64,000 bases of DNA, from positions 4,048,001 to 4,112,000 of the forward strand of contig NZ_CP021768.1 in NCBI RefSeq assembly GCF_002192255.1, read 5' to 3'. Position 1 is the stretch's first letter. Every line of letters starts with the position of its first letter. Below, piece after piece: positions 27,899 to 36,136 of this stretch. Source of the stretch: Stenotrophomonas sp. WZN-1 (lineage in GTDB: Bacteria > Pseudomonadota > Gammaproteobacteria > Xanthomonadales > Xanthomonadaceae). The position numbers and the translations under genes are program-made. Below the pieces are notes generated by a model that saw only the letters and a list, made by a program, of their open reading frames with translations, was not told where the DNA came from and made no database searches.

Positions 27899-29788
27899 AT
27901 GTCCGGTCACAACCAGTTCGCCCTGCTGCGCCAGCGCCGTTTCCTGCCGTTCTTCGTGGTCCAGGCGCTCGGTGCCTTCAACGACAACGTGTACCGGCAG
28001 GCGATCATCAGCATGTTGCTGTTCATGGCCGTGCCGGAGGAGGAACTGGGGCTGTACGCCACGCTGGCGCCGGCCATCTTCATCCTGCCGTATTTCCTGT
28101 TCTCGGCGCTGGCCGGGCAGATCGCCGACAAACTGGAGAAATCGCGGCTGATCGTGATCACCACCAGCATGGAGATCGTGATCATGTCGCTGGCGGCCAC
28201 CGGCTTCCTCACCCAGAGCCTGCCGGTGCTGCTGGTCGCACTGTTCTGTACCGGCATGCAGTCGACCCTGTTCGGCCCGGTGAAGTATTCGGTGCTGCCG
28301 TCGGTGCTCAGGCCCGAAGAGCTGACCGGTGGCAATGGCCTGGTCGAGATGGGCACCTCGATGTCGATCCTCTCCGGCATGATCGTCGGCGGCCTGGTGT
28401 TCACCGTGGCCGGCAGCCACGGCACGGTGGTGGCTGCGTGCGCGATCATCGCCCTGGCGATCTGCGGCAACATCGCCGCCCGCCTGATCCCCAAGGTCGA
28501 TGCCGGCGACCCGAACCTGAAGATCAACTGGAACCCGTTGCCGGAATCGCTGGCGGTACTGCGCATGGCGCGCCAGCAGAAGGCCGTACGCAACTCGATC
28601 CTGGGCGTGTCCTGGTTCTGGTTCGTCGGCACCGTGCTGACCTCGCAGCTGCCGGCCTACGCGGTGACCAACCTGGGCGGCCAGCCGACCCTGTACATCT
28701 TCGCGCTGGCCCTGTTCTCGGTCGGCACCGGCGTCGGCTCGCTGTTGTGCGAGAAGCTGTCAGCCCGTACGGTGGAAATCGGCCTGGTACCGCTGGGCGC
28801 GTTCGGCATGACCGCATTCCTGCTCGACCTGTACTTCGCCCGCAGCGGCGAAGCGACGGTGCACGGCCTGACCATCGGGCCGTTCCTGCAGCAGCCCGGC
28901 AGCCTCCGCATCGTCATCGACCTGATCGGCATCGGCCTGTTCACCGGCATCTTCGTGGTACCGCTGTTCGCACTGATCCAGAGCCGCACGCCGAAGGCGC
29001 AGATGTCGCGCGTGTTCGCCGCACTGAACATCCAGAACTCGGGCTTCATCGTCGCTGCGGCGCTGCTGTCGCTGGCCGCGCACAAGCTGCTGCACTGGAC
29101 CATTCCCCAGCAGTTCCTGGCGCTGGCCATCGCCAACGCACTGGTGGCGATCTACATCTTCACCATCGTCCCCGAATTCCTGATGCGCTTCCTCAGCTGG
29201 CTGATGGTGCGCACCCTGTACCGGCTGCGCCCGCACGGCATCGAGGCCAACGTGCCGGACGAAGGCGCCGCATTGCTGGTCTGCAACCACGTCAGCTACA
29301 TGGACGCGCTGATCCTGTCGGCGACCATCCCGCGCCCGGTGCGCTTCGTCATGTACTACAAGATCTTCAATATCCCGGTGATGCGCTGGATCTTCCGGAC
29401 CGCCAAGGCGATCCCGATTGCCGGGGCGCGCGAAGACCCGGCGCTGATGCAACGCGCGTTCGATGAGATCGACGCCGCGTTGGCCGAAGGCGAACTGGTC
29501 TGCATCTTCCCCGAGGGCGCGCTGACCCGCGACGGGCAGATGGCGCCGTTCAAGTCCGGCGTCGAGAAGATCCTCGAGCGGCGGCCGGTTCCGGTGGTGC
29601 CGATGGCGCTGCGCGGCATGTGGTCGAGCATGTGGAGCCGCCGCGACAGCCGCCTTGGCCGCATGCGCGTGCCGCGCCGTTTCCGCGCCACGGTCGAGGT
29701 GGTGGCAGCGCCGGCCGTGGATGGCCACACCACCAGCGCCCCGGTGCTGGAGGCCCAGGTGCGGGTCCTGCGTGGTGATCACGCCTGA
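27899..29788 (+). CDS. MFS transporter-acyltransferase fusion
   Basis: A 629-residue two-part protein. Residues 1-410 are an MFS transporter like the lysophospholipid transporter LplT (RFLPFFVVQALGAFNDNVY). Residues about 440-625 are a PlsC-type acyltransferase with NHVSYMD (block I HxxxxD near residue 463) and FPEGALTRDG (block III near 537). The acyl-ACP synthetase part of enterobacterial Aas is absent. It probably flips lysophospholipid inward and re-acylates it in the inner membrane. A perfect AAGGAGG lies 5 nt before ATG 27899. There is no operon partner. Confidence 0.9.
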   Translation: MSGHNQFALLRQRRFLPFFVVQALGAFNDNVYRQAIISMLLFMAVPEEELGLYATLAPAIFILPYFLFSALAGQIADKLEKSRLIVITTSMEIVIMSLAATGFLTQSLPVLLVALFCTGMQSTLFGPVKYSVLPSVLRPEELTGGNGLVEMGTSMSILSGMIVGGLVFTVAGSHGTVVAACAIIALAICGNIAARLIPKVDAGDPNLKINWNPLPESLAVLRMARQQKAVRNSILGVSWFWFVGTVLTSQLPAYAVTNLGGQPTLYIFALALFSVGTGVGSLLCEKLSARTVEIGLVPLGAFGMTAFLLDLYFARSGEATVHGLTIGPFLQQPGSLRIVIDLIGIGLFTGIFVVPLFALIQSRTPKAQMSRVFAALNIQNSGFIVAAALLSLAAHKLLHWTIPQQFLALAIANALVAIYIFTIVPEFLMRFLSWLMVRTLYRLRPHGIEANVPDEGAALLVCNHVSYMDALILSATIPRPVRFVMYYKIFNIPVMRWIFRTAKAIPIAGAREDPALMQRAFDEIDAALAEGELVCIFPEGALTRDGQMAPFKSGVEKILERRPVPVVPMALRGMWSSMWSRRDSRLGRMRVPRRFRATVEVVAAPAVDGHTTSAPVLEAQVRVLRGDHA

Positions 29789-29979
29789 TCGACCGCAGGG
29801 CCGCGGGTAAAGCGTCCAAACGACAGCCCCATCCCCCTGGGAAGACGGCCTCTGTTTCATCACACAGGCCTGTCAGATGCGTCAAATCAATGGCCATACA
29901 CGCCAGTATCTGGCTGTAACCGCATACATGCAGCGCGGGTTGAGGTAGATTACGCACCCACAGGGGGGAGGTTCGGCCA

Positions 29980-30306
29980 ATGCACCAGGGGCCGGCCACC
30001 AAGGAACGGAGTCTCGCTTTGAATCAACCGCCACCGCTCAGCCGTCCGGTCTACATTCCCAACCATCTGGTCTGGGCGATCCTGACGACGCTGTTCTGCT
30101 GCCTGCCGTTGGGCGTGGTGTCGATCGTCTATGCCTCCCAGGTCGATGGCCGCCGCGCCGCCGGCGACCTGCCGGGGGCCTACAGCGCGTCGCGCAAGGC
30201 AGGCTGGTGGGCGGTGGCTTCGGCCGTGGCCCTGCCGGTCCTGTTGCTGTTGTGGTTCGGGCTGTTCGGCGGCTTGGCCGTACTGGGCGCTCTTTCCGAC
30301 CAATGA
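29980..30306 (+). CDS. CD225/dispanin-family membrane protein (first)
   Basis: A 108-residue protein with the dispanin (CD225) layout: IPNHLVWAILTTLFCCLPLG as the first hydrophobic, Cys-containing segment, a loop with VYASQVDGRRAAGD, and a second membrane helix (VASAVALPVLLLLWFGLFGG). ATG 29980 has GGGGAGG 8 nt upstream. An alternative TTG at 30019 with GGAG upstream gives a 95-residue form that starts like its paralogue. It is followed 34 bases later by a second dispanin gene, and then by a DUF2752 gene. Function in bacteria is not settled. Confidence 0.85.
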   Translation: MHQGPATKERSLALNQPPPLSRPVYIPNHLVWAILTTLFCCLPLGVVSIVYASQVDGRRAAGDLPGAYSASRKAGWWAVASAVALPVLLLLWFGLFGGLAVLGALSDQ

Positions 30307-30340
30307 TTCACCACCACCACCCATCAAGGAGCTTGAACCC

Positions 30341-30619
30341 ATGAACACCGCCACTCCGCAGGTCCCGAACAATCTGGTCTGGGCCATCCTGAGCACCCTG
30401 TTCTGCTGCCTGCCGGCAGGCATCGTGTCGATCGTCTATGCCGCCCAGGTCAACGGCAAGCTGGCCGCTGGCGACATCGCCGGTGCCCAGGACTCCGCCG
30501 CCAAGGCCAAGAAGTGGGCGATCTGGTCGGCCATCGCCGCCGTCGTGGTCGGCGTGCTGTACGGCATCCTGATCGTCGCTCTCGGCGGCATGGGTGCGAT
30601 GAGCAACGGCGGCTACTGA
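30341..30619 (+). CDS. CD225/dispanin-family membrane protein (second)
   Basis: A 92-residue paralogue of the preceding gene. NNLVWAILSTLFCCLPAG and VYAAQVNGKLAAGD match it closely, and a second helix IAAVVVGVLYGILIVALGG follows. AAGGAG is 9 nt before ATG 30341. The tandem pair points to a local duplication. Both parts of the dispanin fold are present. It likely acts in the inner membrane; no partner or activity can be read from sequence. Confidence 0.88.
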   Translation: MNTATPQVPNNLVWAILSTLFCCLPAGIVSIVYAAQVNGKLAAGDIAGAQDSAAKAKKWAIWSAIAAVVVGVLYGILIVALGGMGAMSNGGY

Positions 30620-30663
30620 TCCGCGTGGACGGATCCGGCGTCCGCGCCGGATCCGTTGCTGCA

Positions 30664-31089
30664 ATGTCCGCACTTCCCGCCCGCTCCCGACTCGCCCGCT
30701 GGGCACCGCTGCTGGCCGCCACCGGCCTGGCCGCAGGTGCCGCGGTGGTGCTGCGCAACGTCAATCCGTATGTCGCCGGCAATCCTTTGCCGAGCTGCCC
30801 GCTGTACGCGCTGACCGGCCTGTACTGCCCGGGCTGCGGCAGCACCCGCTGCCTCTATTCACTGGTCCATTTCGACCTGCCCGGCGCGATGGCGATGAAC
30901 CCGCTGCTGGTCATCAGCGTGCCCTTCCTGCTGCTGATGCTGCTGAACGTCGCCGGCATCCGGCCGCGCGTGCTCGACCCGCTGATGCGGGTGCTGGCCA
31001 ATCCCACGTTCTGGCTCTGGGTGCTGCCCGGGTATGCGCTGCTGCGCAACCTGCCGTGGGCACCGTTCACCGCACTGGCACCGATCTAG
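30664..31089 (+). CDS. DUF2752 membrane protein
   Basis: A 141-residue protein with three hydrophobic segments and the DUF2752 signature CPLYALTGLYCPGCGSTR (two CxxC-like Cys clusters), followed by NPLLVISVPFLLLMLL. Start ATG 30664 is 44 bases after the second dispanin gene, in the same direction, so the three are probably one transcript. DUF2752 and CD225 genes are often neighbours in bacteria, which suggests a shared membrane role, so far unknown. Confidence 0.85.
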   Translation: MSALPARSRLARWAPLLAATGLAAGAAVVLRNVNPYVAGNPLPSCPLYALTGLYCPGCGSTRCLYSLVHFDLPGAMAMNPLLVISVPFLLLMLLNVAGIRPRVLDPLMRVLANPTFWLWVLPGYALLRNLPWAPFTALAPI

Positions 31090-31145
31090 GTTTCCAGCCA
31101 ACGGCGCAGCCCCTCGTGGTGGGCGAGTGCATTGATACGGGATCT

Positions 31146-31251
31146 GGCCGGGCGGTGTGGGCTGCGCAGGGGACGCCGTAAACCCATCCATGGGGGCTTG
31201 TCCGCGGCATCCATGCCGCAGACACCCCTGCACAGCCCACACCGCCCGGCC
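31146..31251. repeat. Long hairpin A of structured cassette (copy 2)
   Basis: Nineteen-base perfect arms (31146-31164 and 31233-31251), extended inward by GCAGGGG/CCCCTGC. The loop contains GACGCCGTAAACCC, TCCATGGGGGCT and the stem GCGGCAT/ATGCCGC. It reads as an inverted relative of hairpin B. Confidence 0.8.
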
Positions 31252-31419
31252 ACGGACAGTTTCCGTGTGCGTCCACCACGGAAAAGAAAAAGAAGATCAA
31301 AAGCGAAAGCGGATCGCTTCGCTCCGCATCCACGCATGGCGTGGATCTACCGTGTCGACCAAGGTCGACACCCACCGGCAGTCGCAGTTGACCCACCGTC
31401 ACCGGGAACTGTCGGGGGT
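31252..31419. other. Cassette middle tract, copy 2
   Basis: TTTCCGTG/CACGGAAA stem, then an A-rich run, a SMAG repeat (31328-31350) and the palindrome GTGTCGACC/GGTCGACAC (31352-31371). Apart from the SMAG repeat, copy 1 has the same order of parts. No ORF is supported. Confidence 0.6.
31328..31350. repeat. SMAG repeat
   Basis: Complement of the GTAGATCCACGC palindrome, inside the cassette. Confidence 0.8.
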
Positions 31420-31517
31420 GGGGCGGTGTGGGGCTGCAGGACCGTTGGCGCCATGGATGGCGCCATCGAGCCCCCAGGGACGGGTTTACGGCGTGTCCTG
31501 CAGCCCCACACCGCCCC
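31420..31517. repeat. Long hairpin B of structured cassette (copy 2)
   Basis: Twenty-three-base perfect arms (31420-31442 and 31495-31517). The 52-base loop matches that of copy 1 except for one base. The arm change C to G in one strand is matched by G to C in the other. Confidence 0.85.
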
Positions 31518-31610
31518 GCCCAACCCTCAGCAACCCAGAGCCGCTTTGGCTTTGGCTTTGGCTTTGGCGTTGGCCTCTGCAGGTGCAGGGCTGCAAGCCC
31601 TGCAAAGCAA

Positions 31611-32498
31611 CTACGTCACCCAGCCTGCAATCACCAGCAGGGCGAGGATCGCCAGCCACAGCAGCAGCATCCGCCACACCAGGCTCATCGCATCACGCAG
31701 GTCCGGCAGCCGCTGCCACACCGGCAGCAACCCGGCCTCGGTGTAATCGTGCGCATCCTCGCGCAGCTCAGCGTTGACACTGGCCCGCGCCACCGCGCCG
31801 AGGAAACCGATGCCGCCCGCCAGGCGTTCGCCATGGGCCTGGCGCCAGGCCTTCCACGCCGTATCGAAGTTGCCCACCAGCGCCATCGAAAACGCCATCA
31901 GCTGCGCCACCGGCCACTCGATCCATCCCAACAGGCGCTGCGCCAACGCCAGCGGCTCCACCGGCACGCGTGCACGCATCGGGCTCTCCGCCATCAGCGC
32001 CAGCAGCCGGTAACCCAGCGCACCGGCCGGGCCCAGCAGCAGGAACCAGAACAGCACCGCGAACCAGCGGCGCAGCGCATTGAGCACAGTCGCCTCGACC
32101 AGCGACGGCACATCCTCGCGCAGGCTGCCACCGGCGGCCTGCAGGTTGCGCGCGGCGGCCTGCCGCGTCGCGGCGTCGTCCGCGTCGATGATCGCTTCGA
32201 TATCACGATCCAGGTCGCGTGGCCCCCAGCACCAGGCCAGCACCGCCACGCCCAGCAGCAGCGATGGCAGGCCGAACAGCACTCCGCGCAGCAGCCACGC
32301 CACCACGCCCATCAGCAGCAACGGCGGCAACAGCGCCAGCGCGACGCCTGCCACGCCCTGCCAGGCCCTGCCGCCATGCGCGTCCAGCCAGCCCAGCCAT
32401 CGCCGGAAACCGTCGAAACGGCGCAGCGAGGCCGCAGCGGCCGGGGCAACGTGGCCCAGGGCCAGTGCCACCAGCACGGCAGCCAGAGTGGTGAACAT
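31611..32498 (-). CDS. ampE: AmpE-like inner membrane protein
   Basis: A 295-residue protein of the AmpE family (CobD/CbiB-related), with several hydrophobic segments: about residues 48-90 (GVALALLPPLLLMGVVAWLL), 145-170 and the C-terminal LLLWLAILALLVIAG. AmpE is known from the ampDE locus of enterobacteria as an accessory to beta-lactamase regulation. Here ampD is not adjacent: nudC lies upstream instead. The sequence carries the family's ARDLDRDIEAI-like region (residues 93-110). The role in beta-lactamase control is uncertain. Confidence 0.75.
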   Translation of the reverse strand: MFTTLAAVLVALALGHVAPAAAASLRRFDGFRRWLGWLDAHGGRAWQGVAGVALALLPPLLLMGVVAWLLRGVLFGLPSLLLGVAVLAWCWGPRDLDRDIEAIIDADDAATRQAAARNLQAAGGSLREDVPSLVEATVLNALRRWFAVLFWFLLLGPAGALGYRLLALMAESPMRARVPVEPLALAQRLLGWIEWPVAQLMAFSMALVGNFDTAWKAWRQAHGERLAGGIGFLGAVARASVNAELREDAHDYTEAGLLPVWQRLPDLRDAMSLVWRMLLLWLAILALLVIAGWVT

Positions 32499-32632
32499 GG
32501 CAGGTCTCCCTACGAAACAGAACGCTCGGCGCCGCTACCTTACCTGTCGCAGCGGCGCCCTCCGCGATGAGCCGCACTGTAACCCGGGCCGTGTTCAGGT
32601 GGCGGCAATACAGGCGCCGCAGCCGGCCGGGT

Positions 32633-33538
32633 TCAGCCCTTGTGCTGGCGGTACCAGTGTTCGATCAGGCCCCGCGAAATCGAGATCGGCGGCGACAGGC
32701 GGATGCCCTGGCCATCGTCCTCCACATCGCGTGCCAGCGCAGCGCCGACCTCTTCAGCACTGAACCAGCGCGCATCCTCCAGCTCGCCATCCACGGTCGG
32801 CAGGTCGTCCTGCGCCTGTGCACGGAACCCGACCATCAACGCGCCGGGAAACGGCCACGGCTGCGAGCCGAGGTACTGGCAGGCGGTCACCCGCACTTTG
32901 CTTTCCTCATGGACTTCGCGCACCACGGTCTGCTCGAAGGTCTCGCCAGGTTCGACGAAGCCGGCCAGCACCGAGTAGCGGCGCGGCGCCCAGTTCGACT
33001 GCCGGCCCAGCAGCAAGCGGCCCTGGTTCTCCACTGCCACGATAACCGCCGGGTCGACACGCGGGTAATGCTCGGTGGCGCACTGCCCGCAGCGGCCGAC
33101 GAAGCCACCACGGGCAAACGCCACGGCACCGCCGCACACGCCGCAGAAGCGGGTACGCGAGTGCCAGTACGACATGCCGCGGGCATAGCTGAAAGCGGTC
33201 GCATCGGCCATCGACCACAGCAATGCGGCCTGGCGCAGATCAAGCCGGCGTGGTGCGCTGATGGTGACGTTGGCGGCTTCAACCGAGAACCACGCCTGCT
33301 CCCCGCGCAGGCCGAGGAAGATCGCGGCACCCGGGCCGCCACCGATGTCGGCGCCGGTCAGTGCCAGCGGCTGATCGTCATCGCTGGTGAAGGCGCTGCC
33401 GTCCTGATCCAGCACGAGAATACGCGCGCCCGGCCACAGGCGCGCCAGTGCATCGGCATCTTCGCGCAGGGCATCGGCGCGCTCCAGCGGTTCGCCAACG
33501 AAGGCGAAACCGGAAAGCGGCGAAGGAGTATTGGGCAT
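32633..33538 (-). CDS. nudC: NADH pyrophosphatase / NAD-RNA decapping Nudix enzyme
   Basis: A 301-residue NudC family enzyme that hydrolyses NADH and removes NAD caps from RNA. It has a zinc ribbon (FCGVCGG then CGQC), the Nudix box GFVEPGETFEQ followed by REVHEE, and the downstream SQPWPFP motif that marks NudC against other Nudix enzymes. The N-terminal domain is the variable NudC-like region. The minus-strand gene stands alone, 134 bases from ampE. Confidence 0.94.
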   Translation of the reverse strand: MPNTPSPLSGFAFVGEPLERADALREDADALARLWPGARILVLDQDGSAFTSDDDQPLALTGADIGGGPGAAIFLGLRGEQAWFSVEAANVTISAPRRLDLRQAALLWSMADATAFSYARGMSYWHSRTRFCGVCGGAVAFARGGFVGRCGQCATEHYPRVDPAVIVAVENQGRLLLGRQSNWAPRRYSVLAGFVEPGETFEQTVVREVHEESKVRVTACQYLGSQPWPFPGALMVGFRAQAQDDLPTVDGELEDARWFSAEEVGAALARDVEDDGQGIRLSPPISISRGLIEHWYRQHKG

Positions 33539-33658
33539 CCGGCAAGCGTGCCGTCAATCGATGCGGGTGGCAAGCCGCAGACTTTGCGCAAACCAGCTAT
33601 GGGGGTGGAGCTTGCTCCACACACCTTGTCGCGCAGGGGGGCGGGCCCCGCGCCCTGC

Positions 33659-34051
33659 CTACATGCTGAAGCTGCTGCCGCAGCCGCAGGTGGTCTTCGC
33701 GTTCGGGTTGCGGATCACGAACTGGGCACCGGTCAGGCTTTCGGTGTAATCCACCTCGGCGCCCATCAGGTACTGCAGGCTCAGCGGGTCGACCAGCAGG
33801 GTCACCCCGCTGGTCTGTACCGCCAGGTCGTCTTCGGCACGGTTCTCGTCGAACTCGAACCCATACTGGAAGCCCGAACAGCCACCTCCCTCGATGTACA
33901 CGCGCAGGGCCAGGTCGGGGTTGCCCTCTTCCTGGATCAGGGATTTGACCTTGGCGGCCGCTGACTCGGTGAAGTTCAGCGGGCGCTCCAGCGACTGGTA
34001 ATCGGGCGCGGCAACCTGGGTGGCGCCGGGCAGGGAGACTAGCGTGCTCAT
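33659..34051 (-). CDS. erpA: Iron-sulfur cluster insertion protein ErpA
   Basis: A 130-residue A-type carrier that delivers Fe-S clusters to apo-proteins. Conserved cysteines are in [11 protein letters not shown] and TTCGCGSSF at the C-terminus. [15 protein letters not shown] starts the HesB/IscA core. Start ATG 34051 is chosen because it begins the compact ErpA N-terminal extension; the frame to 34138 has no better site. A single-copy-type minus-strand gene next to a bactofilin. ErpA rather than IscA is chosen on length and neighbourhood (no isc operon). Confidence 0.9.
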   Translation of the reverse strand: MSTLVSLPGATQVAAPDYQSLERPLNFTESAAAKVKSLIQEEGNPDLALRVYIEGGGCSGFQYGFEFDENRAEDDLAVQTSGVTLLVDPLSLQYLMGAEVDYTESLTGAQFVIRNPNAKTTCGCGSSFSM

Positions 34052-34082
34052 GGTGTCAGCATGGGGGTGCCGGCGATGGCTT

Positions 34083-34547
34083 TCAAGCCATCGCCTCGGC
34101 CAGCTTGCGGCGTGCGGCGGTGTCGCCCTTGCCATCATTGGCGTCGTCGCCTTCCGGCGCCGGCAGGGCCGCCATCGGCGCGCTCGCGTGGATCAGGCGG
34201 CCGTTCAGCTGGGCGCCCGCATTCATCTCCACCACCTGGTAATGGACGTTGCCATTGACCCGTGCGCTCGGGGTCAGCTCGACCTTCTCGGTGGCGTGCA
34301 CATCGCCGTCCAGGCGGCCACTGATGACCACCACCTGGGCGCGGATCTCACCCTCGATCACGCCATGCTCGGCGACCGTCAGGGTCGCGCCACTGGCGCC
34401 TTCGGCGGCGATCACCTTGCCGTGGATGCGGCCTTCCACATACAGGCCCCCGCTGAATTCCACATCACCGCGGATCACCACCTGGTTGCCGATCAGGGCA
34501 TCCACCACCAGCTGGCCTTCACGGTTGGATTTGCTGCTTCCGAACAT
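34083..34547 (-). CDS. Bactofilin (polymer-forming cytoskeletal protein)
   Basis: A 154-residue bactofilin with a right-handed beta-helix core built from short repeats ([50 protein letters not shown]). The N-terminus is short and polar, and the C-terminal tail is Ala/Asp-rich. ATG 34547 has GGGGAG upstream. It forms filaments that organise cell shape or envelope enzymes. The start lies 4 bases after the stop of the DUF6776 gene, a common bactofilin neighbour in Xanthomonadaceae, so the two are co-transcribed. Confidence 0.92.
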   Translation of the reverse strand: MFGSSKSNREGQLVVDALIGNQVVIRGDVEFSGGLYVEGRIHGKVIAAEGASGATLTVAEHGVIEGEIRAQVVVISGRLDGDVHATEKVELTPSARVNGNVHYQVVEMNAGAQLNGRLIHASAPMAALPAPEGDDANDGKGDTAARRKLAEAMA

Positions 34548-34551
34548 CTGC

Positions 34552-35295
34552 CTACTCCCCTTTGCTGGCCGGCGCACCGGCCTGTTTCCAGTCGAATACC
34601 TGGGTGGTACCCCCCGTACCACTCCCCAATGTCACCCGCACGCGTTGCGGGGTGAAGTCAGCCGGCAGCATCACGCTGCCGGTGAGCTGCTGGAAGTACC
34701 GGAACGAGTAATCCTGTCCCGGCACCTTGCTGCGCTGGTGCAGATCATCCCAGCTGATCGTGGCCAGCTTGCCGTTCTTCACACCTTCCACGGTGAAGCG
34801 CATCTGCCCCTGGCTGATGGCACCGCGGTTGAGGTTCTGGGTCAGCACGGCGGTGTACTGCCAGGTGCCGGCTGCTCCCGGGCTGAACTCGATCGAGTGG
34901 GTATTCAGGCCCTTGCGCTGGCTGGTCGAACCGACCAGGCGCTCATAGAAGGCGACGTCGGCGCGCAGGCCGGCGATTTCCTCATCGCGCTCGGCCAGCG
35001 AGGATTGCACCTCGGTGTTGGCGGCGCGGCTGATGCGGTCGGAGGCTTCCAGCGTGGCCTGCTTCTGGCGCAGTTCGGTCAGCTGCGCCTGCAGCGTCTC
35101 GGCACGCTTCTCGGCGGCCTGCAGGCGCTGGCCCTGGGCATCGCGCGGCGTGGCCATCCAGCAGCCGCCGAGCACCGCCAGCACCAGGCTCAGCAGCCAG
35201 ATGCCGCCGAGCACCAGCAGGCGGCGGCGGTCGGCAGGCGGTTGCGGCGAGCCGGGCAGGCGAACCTGCACGCGCATGGGAGGACGGTTGGTCAT
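34552..35295 (-). CDS. DUF6776 membrane-anchored coiled-coil protein
   Basis: A 247-residue protein with a short cytoplasmic N-terminus, one membrane helix (LLVLGGIWLLSLVLAVLGG, residues 26-44), a coiled coil (about residues 55-115, GQRLQAAEKRAETLQAQL), and a periplasmic beta-rich domain. The layout matches the DUF6776 family found upstream of bactofilin genes. It may anchor or regulate the filament at the membrane. That is inference from neighbourhood. No enzyme motif is seen. Confidence 0.75.
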   Translation of the reverse strand: MTNRPPMRVQVRLPGSPQPPADRRRLLVLGGIWLLSLVLAVLGGCWMATPRDAQGQRLQAAEKRAETLQAQLTELRQKQATLEASDRISRAANTEVQSSLAERDEEIAGLRADVAFYERLVGSTSQRKGLNTHSIEFSPGAAGTWQYTAVLTQNLNRGAISQGQMRFTVEGVKNGKLATISWDDLHQRSKVPGQDYSFRYFQQLTGSVMLPADFTPQRVRVTLGSGTGGTTQVFDWKQAGAPASKGE

Positions 35296-35474
35296 GGGTG
35301 GTTTCCGGGGTATCGCAAGGGCGACACCGGTACGGCCCCTGTGGCAAACGACGGGCTAGTGTATGACAGGACGGGTGGGTTTCCTGCGCAGTGGCCGGCC
35401 ACGGTCTGTGGCGTTCAGGCACGCCATCGTCGATAGTGTGGCCCCCTGCACAGTTCCGTCGCCGGAGCACCGCC

Positions 35475-36092
35475 ATGACCGAAGCCCACCTGTTCGTGAT
35501 CGGCATCCTGCTGGCCTGGCTGGCCGGCATCCGCGTCTACCTCACCGTGTTCGGTGTCGGCCTGGCCGGCCTGCTCGGCTGGGTCGACCTGCCCCCCGCC
35601 CTGCAGGCCACTGAATCATGGTGGGTGCTGGGCACATCGGCGGCGCTGGCCGTCGCCGAGTTCTTCGCCGACAAGATCCCCGGCGTGGACTCGGTCTGGG
35701 ACCTTGTGCAGACGCTCGCGCGCGTACCCGCCGGCGCATTCCTCGCGGCGGCCACGCTGTCGCCGGATGGCCAGCTGGGCACCGGTGCGCTCGCCGCCGG
35801 TGCCGGCGTCGCCCTGGCCAGCCATGGCCTGAAGGCCGGTACCCGCGCCCTGCTCAACACCTCGCCGGAACCGGCCAGCAACTGGGTCGCCTCTGCGGCC
35901 GAAGACACCGTGGTGATCGGTGGACTGGCGCTGGCGCTGGCGCACCCGTGGATCGCCCTGATCGTGGTGCTTGCCTGCAGCCTGGCCGGCGCACTGCTGG
36001 TATGGCTGGTCTGGCGCGCACTGTGGAAGGGCGTGCGCTGGCTGGCGCGCGGTGCATCGGCAGCACCGCCGGGGCACACCGGTACCGGTTGA
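35475..36092 (+). CDS. DUF4126 membrane protein
   Basis: A 205-residue membrane protein with about five hydrophobic helices and the DUF4126 pattern: GIRVYLTVFGVGLAGLLG near the start, ADKIPGVDSVWDLVQTLARV in a loop, GLKAGTRALLNTSPEPASNW, and a C-terminal helix IVVLACSLAGALLVWLVWR. Start ATG 35475 follows a weak ribosome site. Divergent from the DUF6776 gene (about 180 bases). The function of the family is unknown. Confidence 0.85.
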   Translation: MTEAHLFVIGILLAWLAGIRVYLTVFGVGLAGLLGWVDLPPALQATESWWVLGTSAALAVAEFFADKIPGVDSVWDLVQTLARVPAGAFLAAATLSPDGQLGTGALAAGAGVALASHGLKAGTRALLNTSPEPASNWVASAAEDTVVIGGLALALAHPWIALIVVLACSLAGALLVWLVWRALWKGVRWLARGASAAPPGHTGTG

Positions 36093-36136
36093 GCACCGGG
36101 CTTGTCGCATAATGGACGCGAACACCAGGAGCACCG

